Below are positions 28,870 to 37,591 of a DNA stretch of 64,000 nt, piece by piece. Source of the stretch: Ferrovibrio sp. GTDB taxonomy: Bacteria > Pseudomonadota > Alphaproteobacteria > Ferrovibrionales > Ferrovibrionaceae. The translations under genes were made by a program, and so were the position numbers. Position 1 is the stretch's first letter, and every line of letters starts with the position of its first letter. The notes beneath the pieces are model-generated. The model was not told the origin of the DNA, ran no database searches, and was given only the letters and a program-made list of their open reading frames with translations. The stretch lies in contig NZ_JAHBYG010000009.1 in NCBI RefSeq assembly GCF_019636075.1, forward strand, positions 42,234 to 106,233, written 5' to 3'.

Positions 28870-29242
28870 CGAGCAACCTCCTCTCAACTTCGATCAGGCG
28901 CCTGGCGTGTTTGAGCAGCCGGAAGAAATCCTGCTGCGCCAGCGCCGAACCGATGCTGCCTATCAGACCATTGGTACTCGGAGCGGCCTTAACGAACTCC
29001 AAACAGGCATCCTTGATCTTGGGGTAATACTCGTCGAATTTTTCTTCCCAGAGATATGTCAGCTGGCACATATAATAGATAACTTTTGCGGGCGTGTCGG
29101 CATCTTCCTCGCGCATGATATGCTTTTCACGCAGGAAGGAAGCCTTATTCTCGATGATGATGCTGGCCGGTTTGGACAGGCTGAGCACAGCCCGGTTCAG
29201 GATGAACTTCTCTCCGGCTTTCAAAGTGATGATCAGCGGCAC
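28826..29242 (-). CDS. flbT: Flagellin mRNA regulator FlbT
   Basis: FlbT is an RNA-associated regulator that acts on the 5' untranslated region of flagellin mRNA in alphaproteobacteria (repressing in Caulobacter, activating in some others). The 138-residue protein starts MPLIITLKAGEKFILNRAVL and includes IIIENKASFLREKHIMRE and YYMCQLTYLWEEKFDEYYP, typical FlbT sequence. It overlaps flaF by 44 bp and lies 222 bp downstream of the flagellin gene, separated from it by a strong terminator. Its likely target, a hairpin in the flagellin leader, is also annotated. Confidence 0.94.
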   Translation of the reverse strand: MPLIITLKAGEKFILNRAVLSLSKPASIIIENKASFLREKHIMREEDADTPAKVIYYMCQLTYLWEEKFDEYYPKIKDACLEFVKAAPSTNGLIGSIGSALAQQDFFRLLKHARRLIEVERRLLDVGNKSVPKGAERS

Positions 29243-29397
29243 GGATAACCTCCAGGGCCGGCGCGCAACTGCCCGGCCCCGCCCCTTCTGCTATGGAATC
29301 GACCCCGCGCGACAAGCCGCGCGCTCGTCGGAACGCTAAAGGGCCGCGCCGAAAAAAGCAAAGGGGGGTTAACGGAAGAAACAGCCAAGACAAAAAG

Positions 29398-29419
29398 AAA
29401 GGGGGCCGAAGCCCCCTTT
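29398..29419 (-). terminator. Intrinsic terminator of the flagellin gene
   Basis: On the minus strand, AAAGGGGGC and GCCCCCTTT form a perfect 9-bp stem around a UUCG tetraloop (29398-29419), followed by CTTTTTG. It lies 45 bp after the flagellin stop codon. The stability and T-run make it a convincing rho-independent terminator insulating flagellin from flbT-flaF downstream. Confidence 0.9.
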
Positions 29420-29464
29420 CCACCCGGTCGGAACCGGAAAATACTGGCTTGATCAGCCGCCGGA

Positions 29465-30286
29465 TTAACGGAACAGGCTGAGCAGGGTGTTCGGCTGCTG
29501 GTTGGCGATCGACAGCGCCTGCACGCCCAGCTGCTGACGGACCTGCAGCGACTGCAGGGCAGCGGATTCGGCAGCCACGTCGGCGTCCACCAGGGCGCCA
29601 AGGCCGGTCTTGGTGGCGTCCACCAGGTCGTTCACGAAGCTACGCTGCAGCGAGAGCGAACGGCTCTGAGCGGCAACCTGCGCAGAAATCGAGTTCACGA
29701 AACCTTCGAAGGTGGTGAGGGCACCCATCGCGGTGCTGTAGTCGGCGGCAGCGGTGAAGGCGCCGATGGCGTCCGACAGAGCGGTGACCGAGGTCAGCAG
29801 GTTGGTGCCGGTCTGCAGGGTCAACGAGGAACCCGACACGTCCGACACGAAGGAAATCGTGGCAGCCGAATTCAGCAGGTTCTTGCCGTTGTAGGTCGCC
29901 TGGTTGATGAAGTTGTTGATCTGACCGATCAGCTGGTAGGCGTCGTTCTGGTAGGTGGTGCGCTGAGCGGAGGTCAGCGAGCCGTCGGCCAGGTTGGCGA
30001 ACTTCGCCTTAACGTCGGCCACCAGGTTGGAAATGCCGGTCAACGCGGCAGCGGTAACCTGACCCAGGCCTTCACCAGCAGCCAGCGAGGACTGCACGGA
30101 GGCGTAAGCCTTGATGTTGCCGCGGATGCCCTGGGCCACCGCGAAGACGGCAGCATCGTCAGAAGCATCGGCCACACGGAAGCCGGTCTGAATGCGCTTG
30201 GAGGTCTTGTCGAGCTCGGAGTTGGTAACGCGCAGAGAAGAGAGCGCGACGAGAGCACCGACGTTGGTATTTACGGAATTGGCCAT
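29465..30286 (-). CDS. Flagellin
   Basis: This 273-residue filament protein has the conserved N-terminal D0/D1 domain (NTNVGALVALSSLRVTNSEL and GFRVADASDDAAVFAVAQGI) and the C-terminal one ending LSIANQQPNTLLSLFR, with almost no variable D2/D3 region, the compact alphaproteobacterial type. Ser and Thr are plentiful in the central part (ISFVSDVSGSSLTLQTGTNL), potential O-glycosylation sites. The LQRVRELAVQ TLR5 epitope is not present, as in other alphaproteobacteria. The ribosome-binding site is GGAG (CAGGAGACTAAGTC before the ATG). Upstream, TTGACG at 30365-30370 lies 18 bp from a weak TAACAC, a possible promoter. It is the only flagellin gene in the window. Confidence 0.97.
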   Translation of the reverse strand: MANSVNTNVGALVALSSLRVTNSELDKTSKRIQTGFRVADASDDAAVFAVAQGIRGNIKAYASVQSSLAAGEGLGQVTAAALTGISNLVADVKAKFANLADGSLTSAQRTTYQNDAYQLIGQINNFINQATYNGKNLLNSAATISFVSDVSGSSLTLQTGTNLLTSVTALSDAIGAFTAAADYSTAMGALTTFEGFVNSISAQVAAQSRSLSLQRSFVNDLVDATKTGLGALVDADVAAESAALQSLQVRQQLGVQALSIANQQPNTLLSLFR

Positions 30287-30317
30287 GACTTAGTCTCCTG
30301 TTCTAGGATGGTAGAAA

Positions 30318-30333
30318 ACTTCCTTTTGGAAGT
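30318..30333 (-). promoter_or_regulatory. Hairpin in the flagellin 5' leader, candidate FlbT target
   Basis: ACTTCC and GGAAGT form a perfect 6-bp stem around an AAAA loop (minus strand), 32 bp upstream of the flagellin start codon. FlbT acts on the 5' leader of flagellin mRNA in Caulobacter, and flbT lies just downstream here, so this hairpin is the natural candidate site. No conserved FlbT binding sequence is available to test it against; the assignment is positional. Confidence 0.4.
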
Positions 30334-30421
30334 CTCAAAAGTGTTAGCAGAGCCCGCCCAAGCCCGTCAAGACTAATTTTGGCGTATTTCCAAATAATAA
30401 CAGACTATATAAATCAATGGG

Positions 30422-31945
30422 TTAAGAGTGGATTTCAACTTTAAGAAAAGATGCAATGTCATTTATTACATCTTCCCATATATTGCTGCGATGCTGGCGC
30501 CAGAGCCGGACGCTGCCATACCAAGGCGATTGCGTGCCTTCGCGTGGCCAATACCACAGCCGCCCCCGCCCTTTCGGCAAAAGCAGATGGCAGGGCAGCC
30601 CCAATCCCGCCGCAACATGCACGCCGGTATTGCTGACCGACACGATGCCATCCAGCGCGGCCAGCTGCGCCGCCTGACCATCGATATCCTGCAAACCATC
30701 CACGGTCAGCGCGGTATTGAGCGGCAAGCCGGAGGCCGCCACTTCATCGCGCGGATCGCCGTATTGCACGCTCAGCCACGCAATACCGGACAGAGCGAAA
30801 AGCGGTGCCAGCTTGGCCAGCGGAATGCTCTTGGCATCGGCCAACTGCAAATTGCCGCTGCGCCAGGCCAGGCCGTAAACCCGTTTGCCCGGGCCCGCCA
30901 TCGCCGCGTGGCGCGCACGGAATTCAGCCACGCGTGCCGGATCGGCGCGCAAATAGGCCCCGGCCTGTCGGCCTGCGGGAAAATCCGTAGCCGTTCGGCG
31001 CAGAAAGCGGCCCAGGCTGCCAAACGGGCATTGTAGATCGGCATCGGTTTTCTGATTGCGCTCGATCACCTGCAGATCGGGCAGGTCGGCCAGGCTACGC
31101 GCCAGCAGCGGCACCAGGCGATCCGACACCGCAATACTGACGCGGCACGCGCCCGCAGCCCGCACATGCGCCACCGCATCGCGCAACATCGTGCCATGCA
31201 GAATCTGATCGCCGATGCCCTGCTCGCCCCAGAGCAGCAGGTGGCGCCCCGGTTGCGGCGATCCATCCCAGCGCGGCAAACCCGCGCTCCAATCGCGTTC
31301 GTCGTACACGCCGCTGCGCCAGCGCGATTCATACAGATCCCAGCCGGCGCCATACGCGCCGCGCGCCAGTTGATATAGCGCGTAATTCATCGGCAACACG
31401 CGATCCTGCGGGGCCAATTGCGCGGCCTGTCGGAAGAGCGGCTCGGCCGCAGCCATGTCGCCCTCTTCCCATTCCAGCAATGCAAGATTCTTCAGCGCAT
31501 CGGCATAGCGCGGCTGCAAGCGCAAAGCCTGCTGCAGCAACTGGCGCGCCTCTTCCGTCTCGCCACGCAGACGCAGAATATTGCCGAGATTGTAAAGCGT
31601 ACCCGGCCGCTGCGGTTCCAGCCGCAGCGCTTCGCGATAGGCCATGGCGGCGCCCTCGCCGTCTTTTGCCGCCAGCAGGGCATTGCCAAGATTATCGTGA
31701 AAATCGGCCCGGCTGCCATCGATGGCGATGGCTTGGCGGATCATCGCCACGGCGGCTTCGGCATCGCCGCCCTGTTCCAGCGCCACACCCAACAGATGCA
31801 GCGCATCGACTTGCCGCGGCTGCTGAGCAAGCACGGCCCGGTAGCCCGCCATAGCGGCCGTGATGTTACCGGTCTGATGCTGGGCCAAGGCCTGGTGCAG
31901 CAGACCAGCGATATCAGCCCCCGGATCACTGCCCGGATCAGTCAT
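30422..31945 (-). CDS. TPR-repeat protein with C-terminal glycosyltransferase-like domain (FlmG-like), copy B2
   Basis: The 507-residue protein has TPR units through about residue 200 (AMAGYRAVLAQQPRQVDALH, AEEAVAMIRQAIAID-like segments) and a glycosyltransferase-like domain beginning near 225: HLLLWGEQGIGDQILHGTML, LAWRSGN, AKSIPLAKLAPLFALSGIAW, LSVQYGD, VSNTGVHVAAGLGLP and LWYWPREG. It is most like copy B1, with which it shares the AKSIPL...LAPLFA block, so the two look like a relatively recent duplication. Its start overlaps B1 by eight bases and its end lies 135 bp upstream of the flagellin start, on the same strand. Flagellin glycosylation is inferred from FlmG architecture and position. 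Confidence 0.85.
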   Translation of the reverse strand: MTDPGSDPGADIAGLLHQALAQHQTGNITAAMAGYRAVLAQQPRQVDALHLLGVALEQGGDAEAAVAMIRQAIAIDGSRADFHDNLGNALLAAKDGEGAAMAYREALRLEPQRPGTLYNLGNILRLRGETEEARQLLQQALRLQPRYADALKNLALLEWEEGDMAAAEPLFRQAAQLAPQDRVLPMNYALYQLARGAYGAGWDLYESRWRSGVYDERDWSAGLPRWDGSPQPGRHLLLWGEQGIGDQILHGTMLRDAVAHVRAAGACRVSIAVSDRLVPLLARSLADLPDLQVIERNQKTDADLQCPFGSLGRFLRRTATDFPAGRQAGAYLRADPARVAEFRARHAAMAGPGKRVYGLAWRSGNLQLADAKSIPLAKLAPLFALSGIAWLSVQYGDPRDEVAASGLPLNTALTVDGLQDIDGQAAQLAALDGIVSVSNTGVHVAAGLGLPCHLLLPKGRGRLWYWPREGTQSPWYGSVRLWRQHRSNIWEDVINDIASFLKVEIHS

Positions 31946-33389
31946 TGCTCAACTCCCGCGCCAGGGCCGCAATGCTGCCCGACCAATCGCCATCCTGCTG
32001 CTGATACCAGAAGCGTGGCGCGGCATACCAGTCGCAACTGCGGCCCGGCCTGGGCCAATACCAGAAACGCCCACGGCCACGCGGCAGCAGCACATGGCAG
32101 CGCAACCCGATGCTCGCGGCCAGATGCACGCCGGTATTGCTCACCGACACCATGCCGTCCAGCGCGGCGAATTGCGCGGCCTGGGCATCGATATCGCTTA
32201 AGCCATCCACGCTTTCGATCTGCAAGGGTAAACCCGATGCGGCGATTTCCGCACCCACATCGCCGTATTGCACGCTCAGCCAGGCAATATCGGGGATGGC
32301 AAAAAGCGGTGCCAATTGCGTCAACGGAATGCTCTTGGCATCGCCCAATTGCGGATTGCCGCTGCGCCAGGACAGGCCATATAGCTTGCGCCCGCCGGCC
32401 ATCCCTGCGTGCCGCGCACAGAAGGCCGCCACCTGCGCCGGATCGGGGCGCAAATAGATGCCATCATTGAAATTGCCGGCTTGCCGGCGCACCAATCCGC
32501 CCAAGCTGGCAAAGGGACATTGCAGATCGGCCGCCACCGCTTGCCCGCGCACCACCACCTGCGCACCGGTATCGGCCAGGCTGCGCGCCAGCAAGGGCAC
32601 CAGGCGGTCGGTCACCGCAATCGTCACCGTGCCATTTGCGAGCCGGATCGCATCGCGCAGCATCGTAGCATGCAAAATCTGGTCGCCGATGCCCTGCTCG
32701 CCCCACAGCAGCAGGCGCCTGCCGTTCAGCGCTTCGCCATTCCAGCGCGGCAAACCCTGGCCGGCATCGGTTTCGCTGTATACGCCGCTGGCCCAGCGCG
32801 CTTCATACAAATCCCAGCCCCGCGCGTAATCGCCCAACGACAGCCGGAAGATTCCATGATCCATCCGCGCTTCGGCAAAATCCGGCGCGATGCCTTCCAA
32901 CTCTGTAAAGCGCGCTTCGGCTTCTTCAAGCAGCCCGGCATTGGCCAGTGCGAAAGCGAGGTTCTTCAAAATTTCCGGCGCAGCGGGCCGAACAGCAAGC
33001 GCCTGACGATAAAAGCCGATCGCCTCGTCGGCACGATCCTGGGCCTGACGGATGGCGCCAAGACCGTTGAAAGCCACGGCCTCATCGGGCTTGAAGCGCA
33101 GCACCTGGCCATAAGCCGCCTCGGCACCGGCCAGGTTGCCCAATGCCATGCAAGCCGCCCCCATCAGGGCCCAGCCGCGAATACTGTCTGGATGCTGCTG
33201 CAGCATCGGCGCCAGCACCATGGCAGCCCCGGCCGCATCCCCCCGTGCCAGCAGCAATTCGGCCAGCGGCAAGGAAGCGGCCTTGTGGCCTGGACGCAGC
33301 GCCAAGGCCGCACGATAGCCTGCGGCATCGCCAGATGCCCTTGCCGCCAGCACCAATGCCTCGAATTGATCCGCGCCCAAACCGCTCAT
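31938..33389 (-). CDS. TPR-repeat protein with C-terminal glycosyltransferase-like domain (FlmG-like), copy B1
   Basis: The 483-residue protein contains about five TPR-like units in residues 20-190 and a glycosyltransferase-like domain from about 215, with LLLWGEQGIGDQILHATML, LSWRSGNPQLGDAKSIPL, LSVQYGD, VSNTGVHLAASIGL and FWYWPRPG. It heads the minus-strand run B1-B2-flagellin, and its start faces the flippase gene across a 68-bp divergent gap. The GT-B-like motifs are intact, so it is likely to be catalytic. Alternative roles in surface polysaccharide synthesis are possible because of the neighbouring flippase. Confidence 0.85.
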   Translation of the reverse strand: MSGLGADQFEALVLAARASGDAAGYRAALALRPGHKAASLPLAELLLARGDAAGAAMVLAPMLQQHPDSIRGWALMGAACMALGNLAGAEAAYGQVLRFKPDEAVAFNGLGAIRQAQDRADEAIGFYRQALAVRPAAPEILKNLAFALANAGLLEEAEARFTELEGIAPDFAEARMDHGIFRLSLGDYARGWDLYEARWASGVYSETDAGQGLPRWNGEALNGRRLLLWGEQGIGDQILHATMLRDAIRLANGTVTIAVTDRLVPLLARSLADTGAQVVVRGQAVAADLQCPFASLGGLVRRQAGNFNDGIYLRPDPAQVAAFCARHAGMAGGRKLYGLSWRSGNPQLGDAKSIPLTQLAPLFAIPDIAWLSVQYGDVGAEIAASGLPLQIESVDGLSDIDAQAAQFAALDGMVSVSNTGVHLAASIGLRCHVLLPRGRGRFWYWPRPGRSCDWYAAPRFWYQQQDGDWSGSIAALARELSND

Positions 33390-33457
33390 GGCCTGCCAAA
33401 TAGGGTAAACTGATTAAAGCTTAGGTAAGATTGCCGCCGGGTAACAGAGTCGCCGCT

Positions 33458-34888
33458 ATGGATAATACCAGCCAAATGCTTTCAACGCCGGGCGAGTATA
33501 TGCGCGCCCTGCGCCGGGATTATGGCGGCTATCTGATTTCCACCGGCCTGCTGGCCATGGGCAACCTGGCCCTGCTGCCGGTGATCACCGGCTATCTCAC
33601 GCCCGCCGAAATCGGGCTTTACAGCCTGGTGGAAGCCGGCACCAATCTGGGCGTCACCCTCAGCCTGCTGGGGTTGAAGTTCGCCTATCTCTATCACCAC
33701 GCCCATACCGAAGCGGCGGAGCGCCCGCATTTGCTGGGAACCGTTGTGGCGATTTCAAGCGCTAGCGCATTGCTCACCGGCTCGTTGCTCGGGCTGCTAT
33801 TCGGCAGCCACAGCCTGATGGCGCTGTTTGACTCCACTGCCCTGCCGATGCCCTGGCTGCTGCCGCTGTTGATGCTGTGCGGCTCATGGCAGACCATGCT
33901 GCATACCCAGCGCCGGGCCGAACGCCGCGTGGCCCTGGCCGGCTGCATCGCCGTACTGCAACTTGCCGTGTGGCTGGCAGCCAGCAGCTATCTGGTGATC
34001 GCGCTGGATGCCGGACTGCCGGGATTGTTCGGCGGACAGATCATCGGGCAATGCGCCGCCTGCCTGCTGGCCTTTCTGGTGCGGCCGATGCCGCGTTTTG
34101 CTTTCGATCCCACGCGCATCCGCGCGCTGGTGCGCTATGGCGTGCCGCTGATGCTGGGCCTGTTGCTGCGCTACAGCCTGGATAGCATGGCGCGCTTCAT
34201 GCTGGCAGCCTGGGCAGGCATCGCGCTGGCCGGCGATTATCTGATCGCCATGCGGGTGGCCACCTTGTTTGAAGGTCTGCTGGCGTTGCCGTTTTTCACC
34301 GCCTGGGGCGGGCTGGTGCATCATGCCTTGAAACAGCCGCGCGCGGGCGAAATTCTCAGCCGGGTGAGCGATGCTGCCTTGGCCGCCAGCACGCTGCTGG
34401 TGCTGCTCTCGCTCTGTCTGCAGCCTTGGTTGTTTGAATGGCTGGCTCGCGATCCACGCCCGGATCTTGCCGCCTTGTTCGGTATGATCCTGCTGTCGAA
34501 GGCAATCTTCGTGGTGAAGTCGCCGCTAGGCGGCGGCCTGCTGCGCACCGGACGCACCGGCTGGTCGGTGCATAACAACCTGCTGGCTCTTGCAGTATTC
34601 CTGCCGTTGGCCTGGCCGATGATCACCTATGGTGGCGCCACTGGCGGTGCAGCGGCCATCGTGATCGCCACATTGATCGCCCTGCTGCGGCAAGCCGCCG
34701 AATCCCAACATCATTGCCGGCAGCAGCCGCACCGCGCCGCCATTCTTGCTGCCCTCATTGGCCTTGCATTGCCATTTGCCATGGCCGCCGGGTTGCCCGC
34801 ACAGCCTGGCGCCTGGGCAGGACTGATCGTCGCAGGCATCATATTGTTGCGATTGCGGGGTCATCATACCGCCACGAATCCGCTATAA
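33458..34888 (+). CDS. Polysaccharide flippase-like multispanning membrane protein (Wzx/MATE-like)
   Basis: The 476-residue protein has roughly 12-14 hydrophobic helices (GLLAMGNLALLPVITGYLT, LLTGSLLGLLFG, WLLPLLMLCGSW, AGLIVAGIILL near the end) and resembles the oligosaccharide-lipid flippase branch of the MATE-like superfamily. The N-terminal pattern TGYLTPAEIGLYSLVEAG is typical of that branch. The ATG at 33458 (MDNTSQMLS) is preferred to an in-frame TTG at 33431. It is divergent from the FlmG-like pair B and 24 bp upstream of the acyl-CoA synthetase fusion. A lipid-linked sugar substrate is likely but unknown; cytoplasmic flagellin glycosylation would not require it. Confidence 0.85.
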   Translation: MDNTSQMLSTPGEYMRALRRDYGGYLISTGLLAMGNLALLPVITGYLTPAEIGLYSLVEAGTNLGVTLSLLGLKFAYLYHHAHTEAAERPHLLGTVVAISSASALLTGSLLGLLFGSHSLMALFDSTALPMPWLLPLLMLCGSWQTMLHTQRRAERRVALAGCIAVLQLAVWLAASSYLVIALDAGLPGLFGGQIIGQCAACLLAFLVRPMPRFAFDPTRIRALVRYGVPLMLGLLLRYSLDSMARFMLAAWAGIALAGDYLIAMRVATLFEGLLALPFFTAWGGLVHHALKQPRAGEILSRVSDAALAASTLLVLLSLCLQPWLFEWLARDPRPDLAALFGMILLSKAIFVVKSPLGGGLLRTGRTGWSVHNNLLALAVFLPLAWPMITYGGATGGAAAIVIATLIALLRQAAESQHHCRQQPHRAAILAALIGLALPFAMAAGLPAQPGAWAGLIVAGIILLRLRGHHTATNPL

Positions 34889-34912
34889 TGCGACGTTGAA
34901 GGCGGTGACAGC

Positions 34913-37573
34913 ATGACCATACGCAATCTCGACAAACTATTGGGCCCGAAATCCGTTGCCGTGATCGGCGCCACCGAAACACCTGAGAAGGTGGGCAATG
35001 TAGTGCTGGCCAATATCATTGAGGCCGGCTTTTCCGGTCCGATCTGGCCGGTGAATCCGAAATACACCATGCTGCGCGGCCTAGCCTGCTATGCCGATAT
35101 CGCCGCGCTGCCTGCGGCTCCGGATCTGGCCGTGGTATGCGTGCCGCCCGATGCCGTGCCGCAAACCATTGCCGCTCTTGGCGCCAAGGGCGGCAAGGCT
35201 GCCGTGGTGCTCACTGCCGGGCTGGGCGAAAACAAGCAGAAAATGCTGGATGCCGCCAAGCCGCATCTGCTGCGCATCCTGGGCCCCAATTGCGTGGGCC
35301 AGCAGGAACCCGGCATCAAGTTGAATGCCAGCTTCGCCCATGCATCCGCCGAAGCCGGGCAGCTTGCCTTCGTCAGCCAATCCGGCGCGCTCTGCACCAT
35401 CGTGCTGGATTGGGCGCGCGAACGCGGAGTGGGCTTCAGCCACTTCATCTCGCTGGGCGATTCCGCCGACGTGGATTTCGGAGACATGCTGGATTACCTG
35501 GCGTCCTGCCAGCAGACCCGCGCCATCCTGCTTTATATCGAAAGCGTGCAGCATGCCCGCAAGTTCATGTCTGCCGCCCGCGCTGCGGCGCGCAACAAGC
35601 CGATCATTGCGGTGAAATCCGGCCGCAATGCCCGCGCAGCCCAGGCCGCCGCCTCGCATACCGGCGCGCTGGCCGGCGGCGACGATGTGTATTCGGCTGC
35701 CCTGCGCCGCGCCGGCATCCTGCGCGTGGATGGCGTTGAGGAATTGTTTGCCGCGGTGGAAACCCTGGCCCGCATGCGCCGCCTGCCGGGCGAGCGGTTG
35801 GCCATTCTCACCAATGGCGGCGGCCCCGGCGTGATGGCGGTAGACAAGCTGGTGCAATATGGCGGCACCCTGGCCGATCTTTCACCCGCCACCATGGATG
35901 CGCTGAATGCCGTGCTGCCGGCCACCTGGTCGCATGGCAACCCGGTGGATATCATCGGCGATGCTCCCGCCGAACGCTATGGCAAGGCGCTGGAGATTCT
36001 GCTGCGCGACGACGGCATCGACGCCGTGCTGGTGATGCATGCGCCAACCGCCATCGTGCCGTCGCTGCAACCTGCTTTGCAGGTGATCGCGGCCGCCACC
36101 AAGAGCGAAAAGAACGTACTTACCTGCTGGTCCGGCGGGCCGGCCGTGGAAGCCGCACGGCAGGCTTTCATCGCCGCCAAGCTGCCTTCCTATGAAACCC
36201 CGGATGCCGCCGTGCGCGCCTTCTCGCATATGGTGGATTTCCAGCGCAACCAGGTCAACCTGATGCAAATCCCCGACGAAATGCCGGAGGATTTCACACC
36301 CGACCTGGCGGCTGCCCGGGCAGTGATCGAACCGGCCATGCAGGAAGGCCGCACGATGCTGAACGAGATCGAAGGCAAACGCCTGCTCTCAGCCTATGGC
36401 ATCCCCACTGTGCGCACCGAACTTGCCACCAGCCCCGAGGAAGCCAAGACGGTGGCGCGCCAGATCGGCTTTCCTGTGGCGCTGAAAATCTTCTCGCCGG
36501 ATATCTCGCACAAATCCGATGTGGGCGGGGTGGCGCTGAACCTGGAAGACGAAGCCGCCGTGCAGCAGGCCGCCAAGACCATGCAGGCGCGCGTGCAGCG
36601 ACTGCGTCCCAACGCACATATCATCGGTTTCACCGTGCAGCAGATGCTGCGGCGCGGCAACGCCCATGAACTGATCGTGGGCACGCTGACCGATCCGATC
36701 TTCGGCCCTGCCATCATGTTCGGCCATGGCGGCGTAGGCGTGGAAGTGATCGGCGACCGCGCGGTGGCCATGCCGCCCTTGAACATGCACCTGGCCAACG
36801 ACCTGATCGACCACACCAAGGTGAGCAAGCTTCTGTTCGGCTATCGCGATTTCCCGGTGGTGGACCGGCCGCAACTGGCCGCCCTGCTGGTGCGGGTATC
36901 GCAGATGATTGCCGATCATGCCGAGGTGAAGGAACTGGATATCAACCCGCTTTATGCCGATGCCCAGGGCCTGGTGGCGCTAGATGCGCGCGTGGTGCTG
37001 GCGCCCAGCAAACTGCATGGGCCGGATCACCTGGCGATCCGCCCCTATCCCAGCGGCCTGGAAGAATGGGTGACGCTGCAGAATGGCGAGCGCCTGCTGC
37101 TGCGGCCGATCCGGCCCGAGGATGAACCGGCGCATCAGGATTTCCTCAAGCATGTCTCGCCGGAGGATTTCCGGTTGCGTTTCTTCTCTCCCATGCGCAG
37201 CCTCGCGCATCGCGAGATGGCACGCTTTACCCAGATCGACTACGAACGCGAAATGGCCTTCATCGCCACGCGATTGCGCCCCGATGGCACGCCGGAAACC
37301 CTGGGCGTGGTGCGCGGCGTGACCGACCCGGACAACCAGCATTCGGAATTCGCGGTGCTGGTGCGCAGCGATCTGAAAGGCCATGGCCTGGGCGATTTCC
37401 TGATGCGTAAGATCATCGCCTATTGCCGCCAGCGCGGCACCGCCTATCTGGGCGGCGATATCCTGCGCGAGAATATGGCAATGCGGAATCTGGCAGCCGA
37501 ACTGGGCTTCCAGGTGGTGGGCGGTTTCGAAAACGATTCCATCTCGGTCCGGTTGAAATTGCAGCCGGATTGA
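34913..37573 (+). CDS. NDP-forming acyl-CoA synthetase fused to GNAT acetyltransferase (Pat/YfiQ-like)
   Basis: The 886-residue protein has a CoA-binding domain (SVAVIGATETPEKVGNVVL), a succinyl-CoA-synthetase-like domain, an ATP-grasp domain from about 480 (LLSAYGIPTVRTELATSPEE, ISHKSDVGGVALNL) and a GNAT domain from about 735 with acetyl-CoA motif SDLKGHGLGDFLM. This order is that of Pat/PatZ protein lysine acetyltransferases, which in enterobacteria regulate acetyl-CoA synthetase. Unlike E. coli YfiQ, which has lost the phosphohistidine, this protein keeps SHTGALAG with His249, so the ADP-forming synthetase half may be active. It follows the flippase gene by 24 bp. Confidence 0.9.
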   Translation: MTIRNLDKLLGPKSVAVIGATETPEKVGNVVLANIIEAGFSGPIWPVNPKYTMLRGLACYADIAALPAAPDLAVVCVPPDAVPQTIAALGAKGGKAAVVLTAGLGENKQKMLDAAKPHLLRILGPNCVGQQEPGIKLNASFAHASAEAGQLAFVSQSGALCTIVLDWARERGVGFSHFISLGDSADVDFGDMLDYLASCQQTRAILLYIESVQHARKFMSAARAAARNKPIIAVKSGRNARAAQAAASHTGALAGGDDVYSAALRRAGILRVDGVEELFAAVETLARMRRLPGERLAILTNGGGPGVMAVDKLVQYGGTLADLSPATMDALNAVLPATWSHGNPVDIIGDAPAERYGKALEILLRDDGIDAVLVMHAPTAIVPSLQPALQVIAAATKSEKNVLTCWSGGPAVEAARQAFIAAKLPSYETPDAAVRAFSHMVDFQRNQVNLMQIPDEMPEDFTPDLAAARAVIEPAMQEGRTMLNEIEGKRLLSAYGIPTVRTELATSPEEAKTVARQIGFPVALKIFSPDISHKSDVGGVALNLEDEAAVQQAAKTMQARVQRLRPNAHIIGFTVQQMLRRGNAHELIVGTLTDPIFGPAIMFGHGGVGVEVIGDRAVAMPPLNMHLANDLIDHTKVSKLLFGYRDFPVVDRPQLAALLVRVSQMIADHAEVKELDINPLYADAQGLVALDARVVLAPSKLHGPDHLAIRPYPSGLEEWVTLQNGERLLLRPIRPEDEPAHQDFLKHVSPEDFRLRFFSPMRSLAHREMARFTQIDYEREMAFIATRLRPDGTPETLGVVRGVTDPDNQHSEFAVLVRSDLKGHGLGDFLMRKIIAYCRQRGTAYLGGDILRENMAMRNLAAELGFQVVGGFENDSISVRLKLQPD

Positions 37574-37591
37574 GCCCAACCGCACCGGCTT

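Noticed and set aside
25255..34888. A glycosylation island acquired by transfer
   Set aside because: No integrase, insertion sequence, tRNA junction or composition break was seen, and the codon use matches the core genome.
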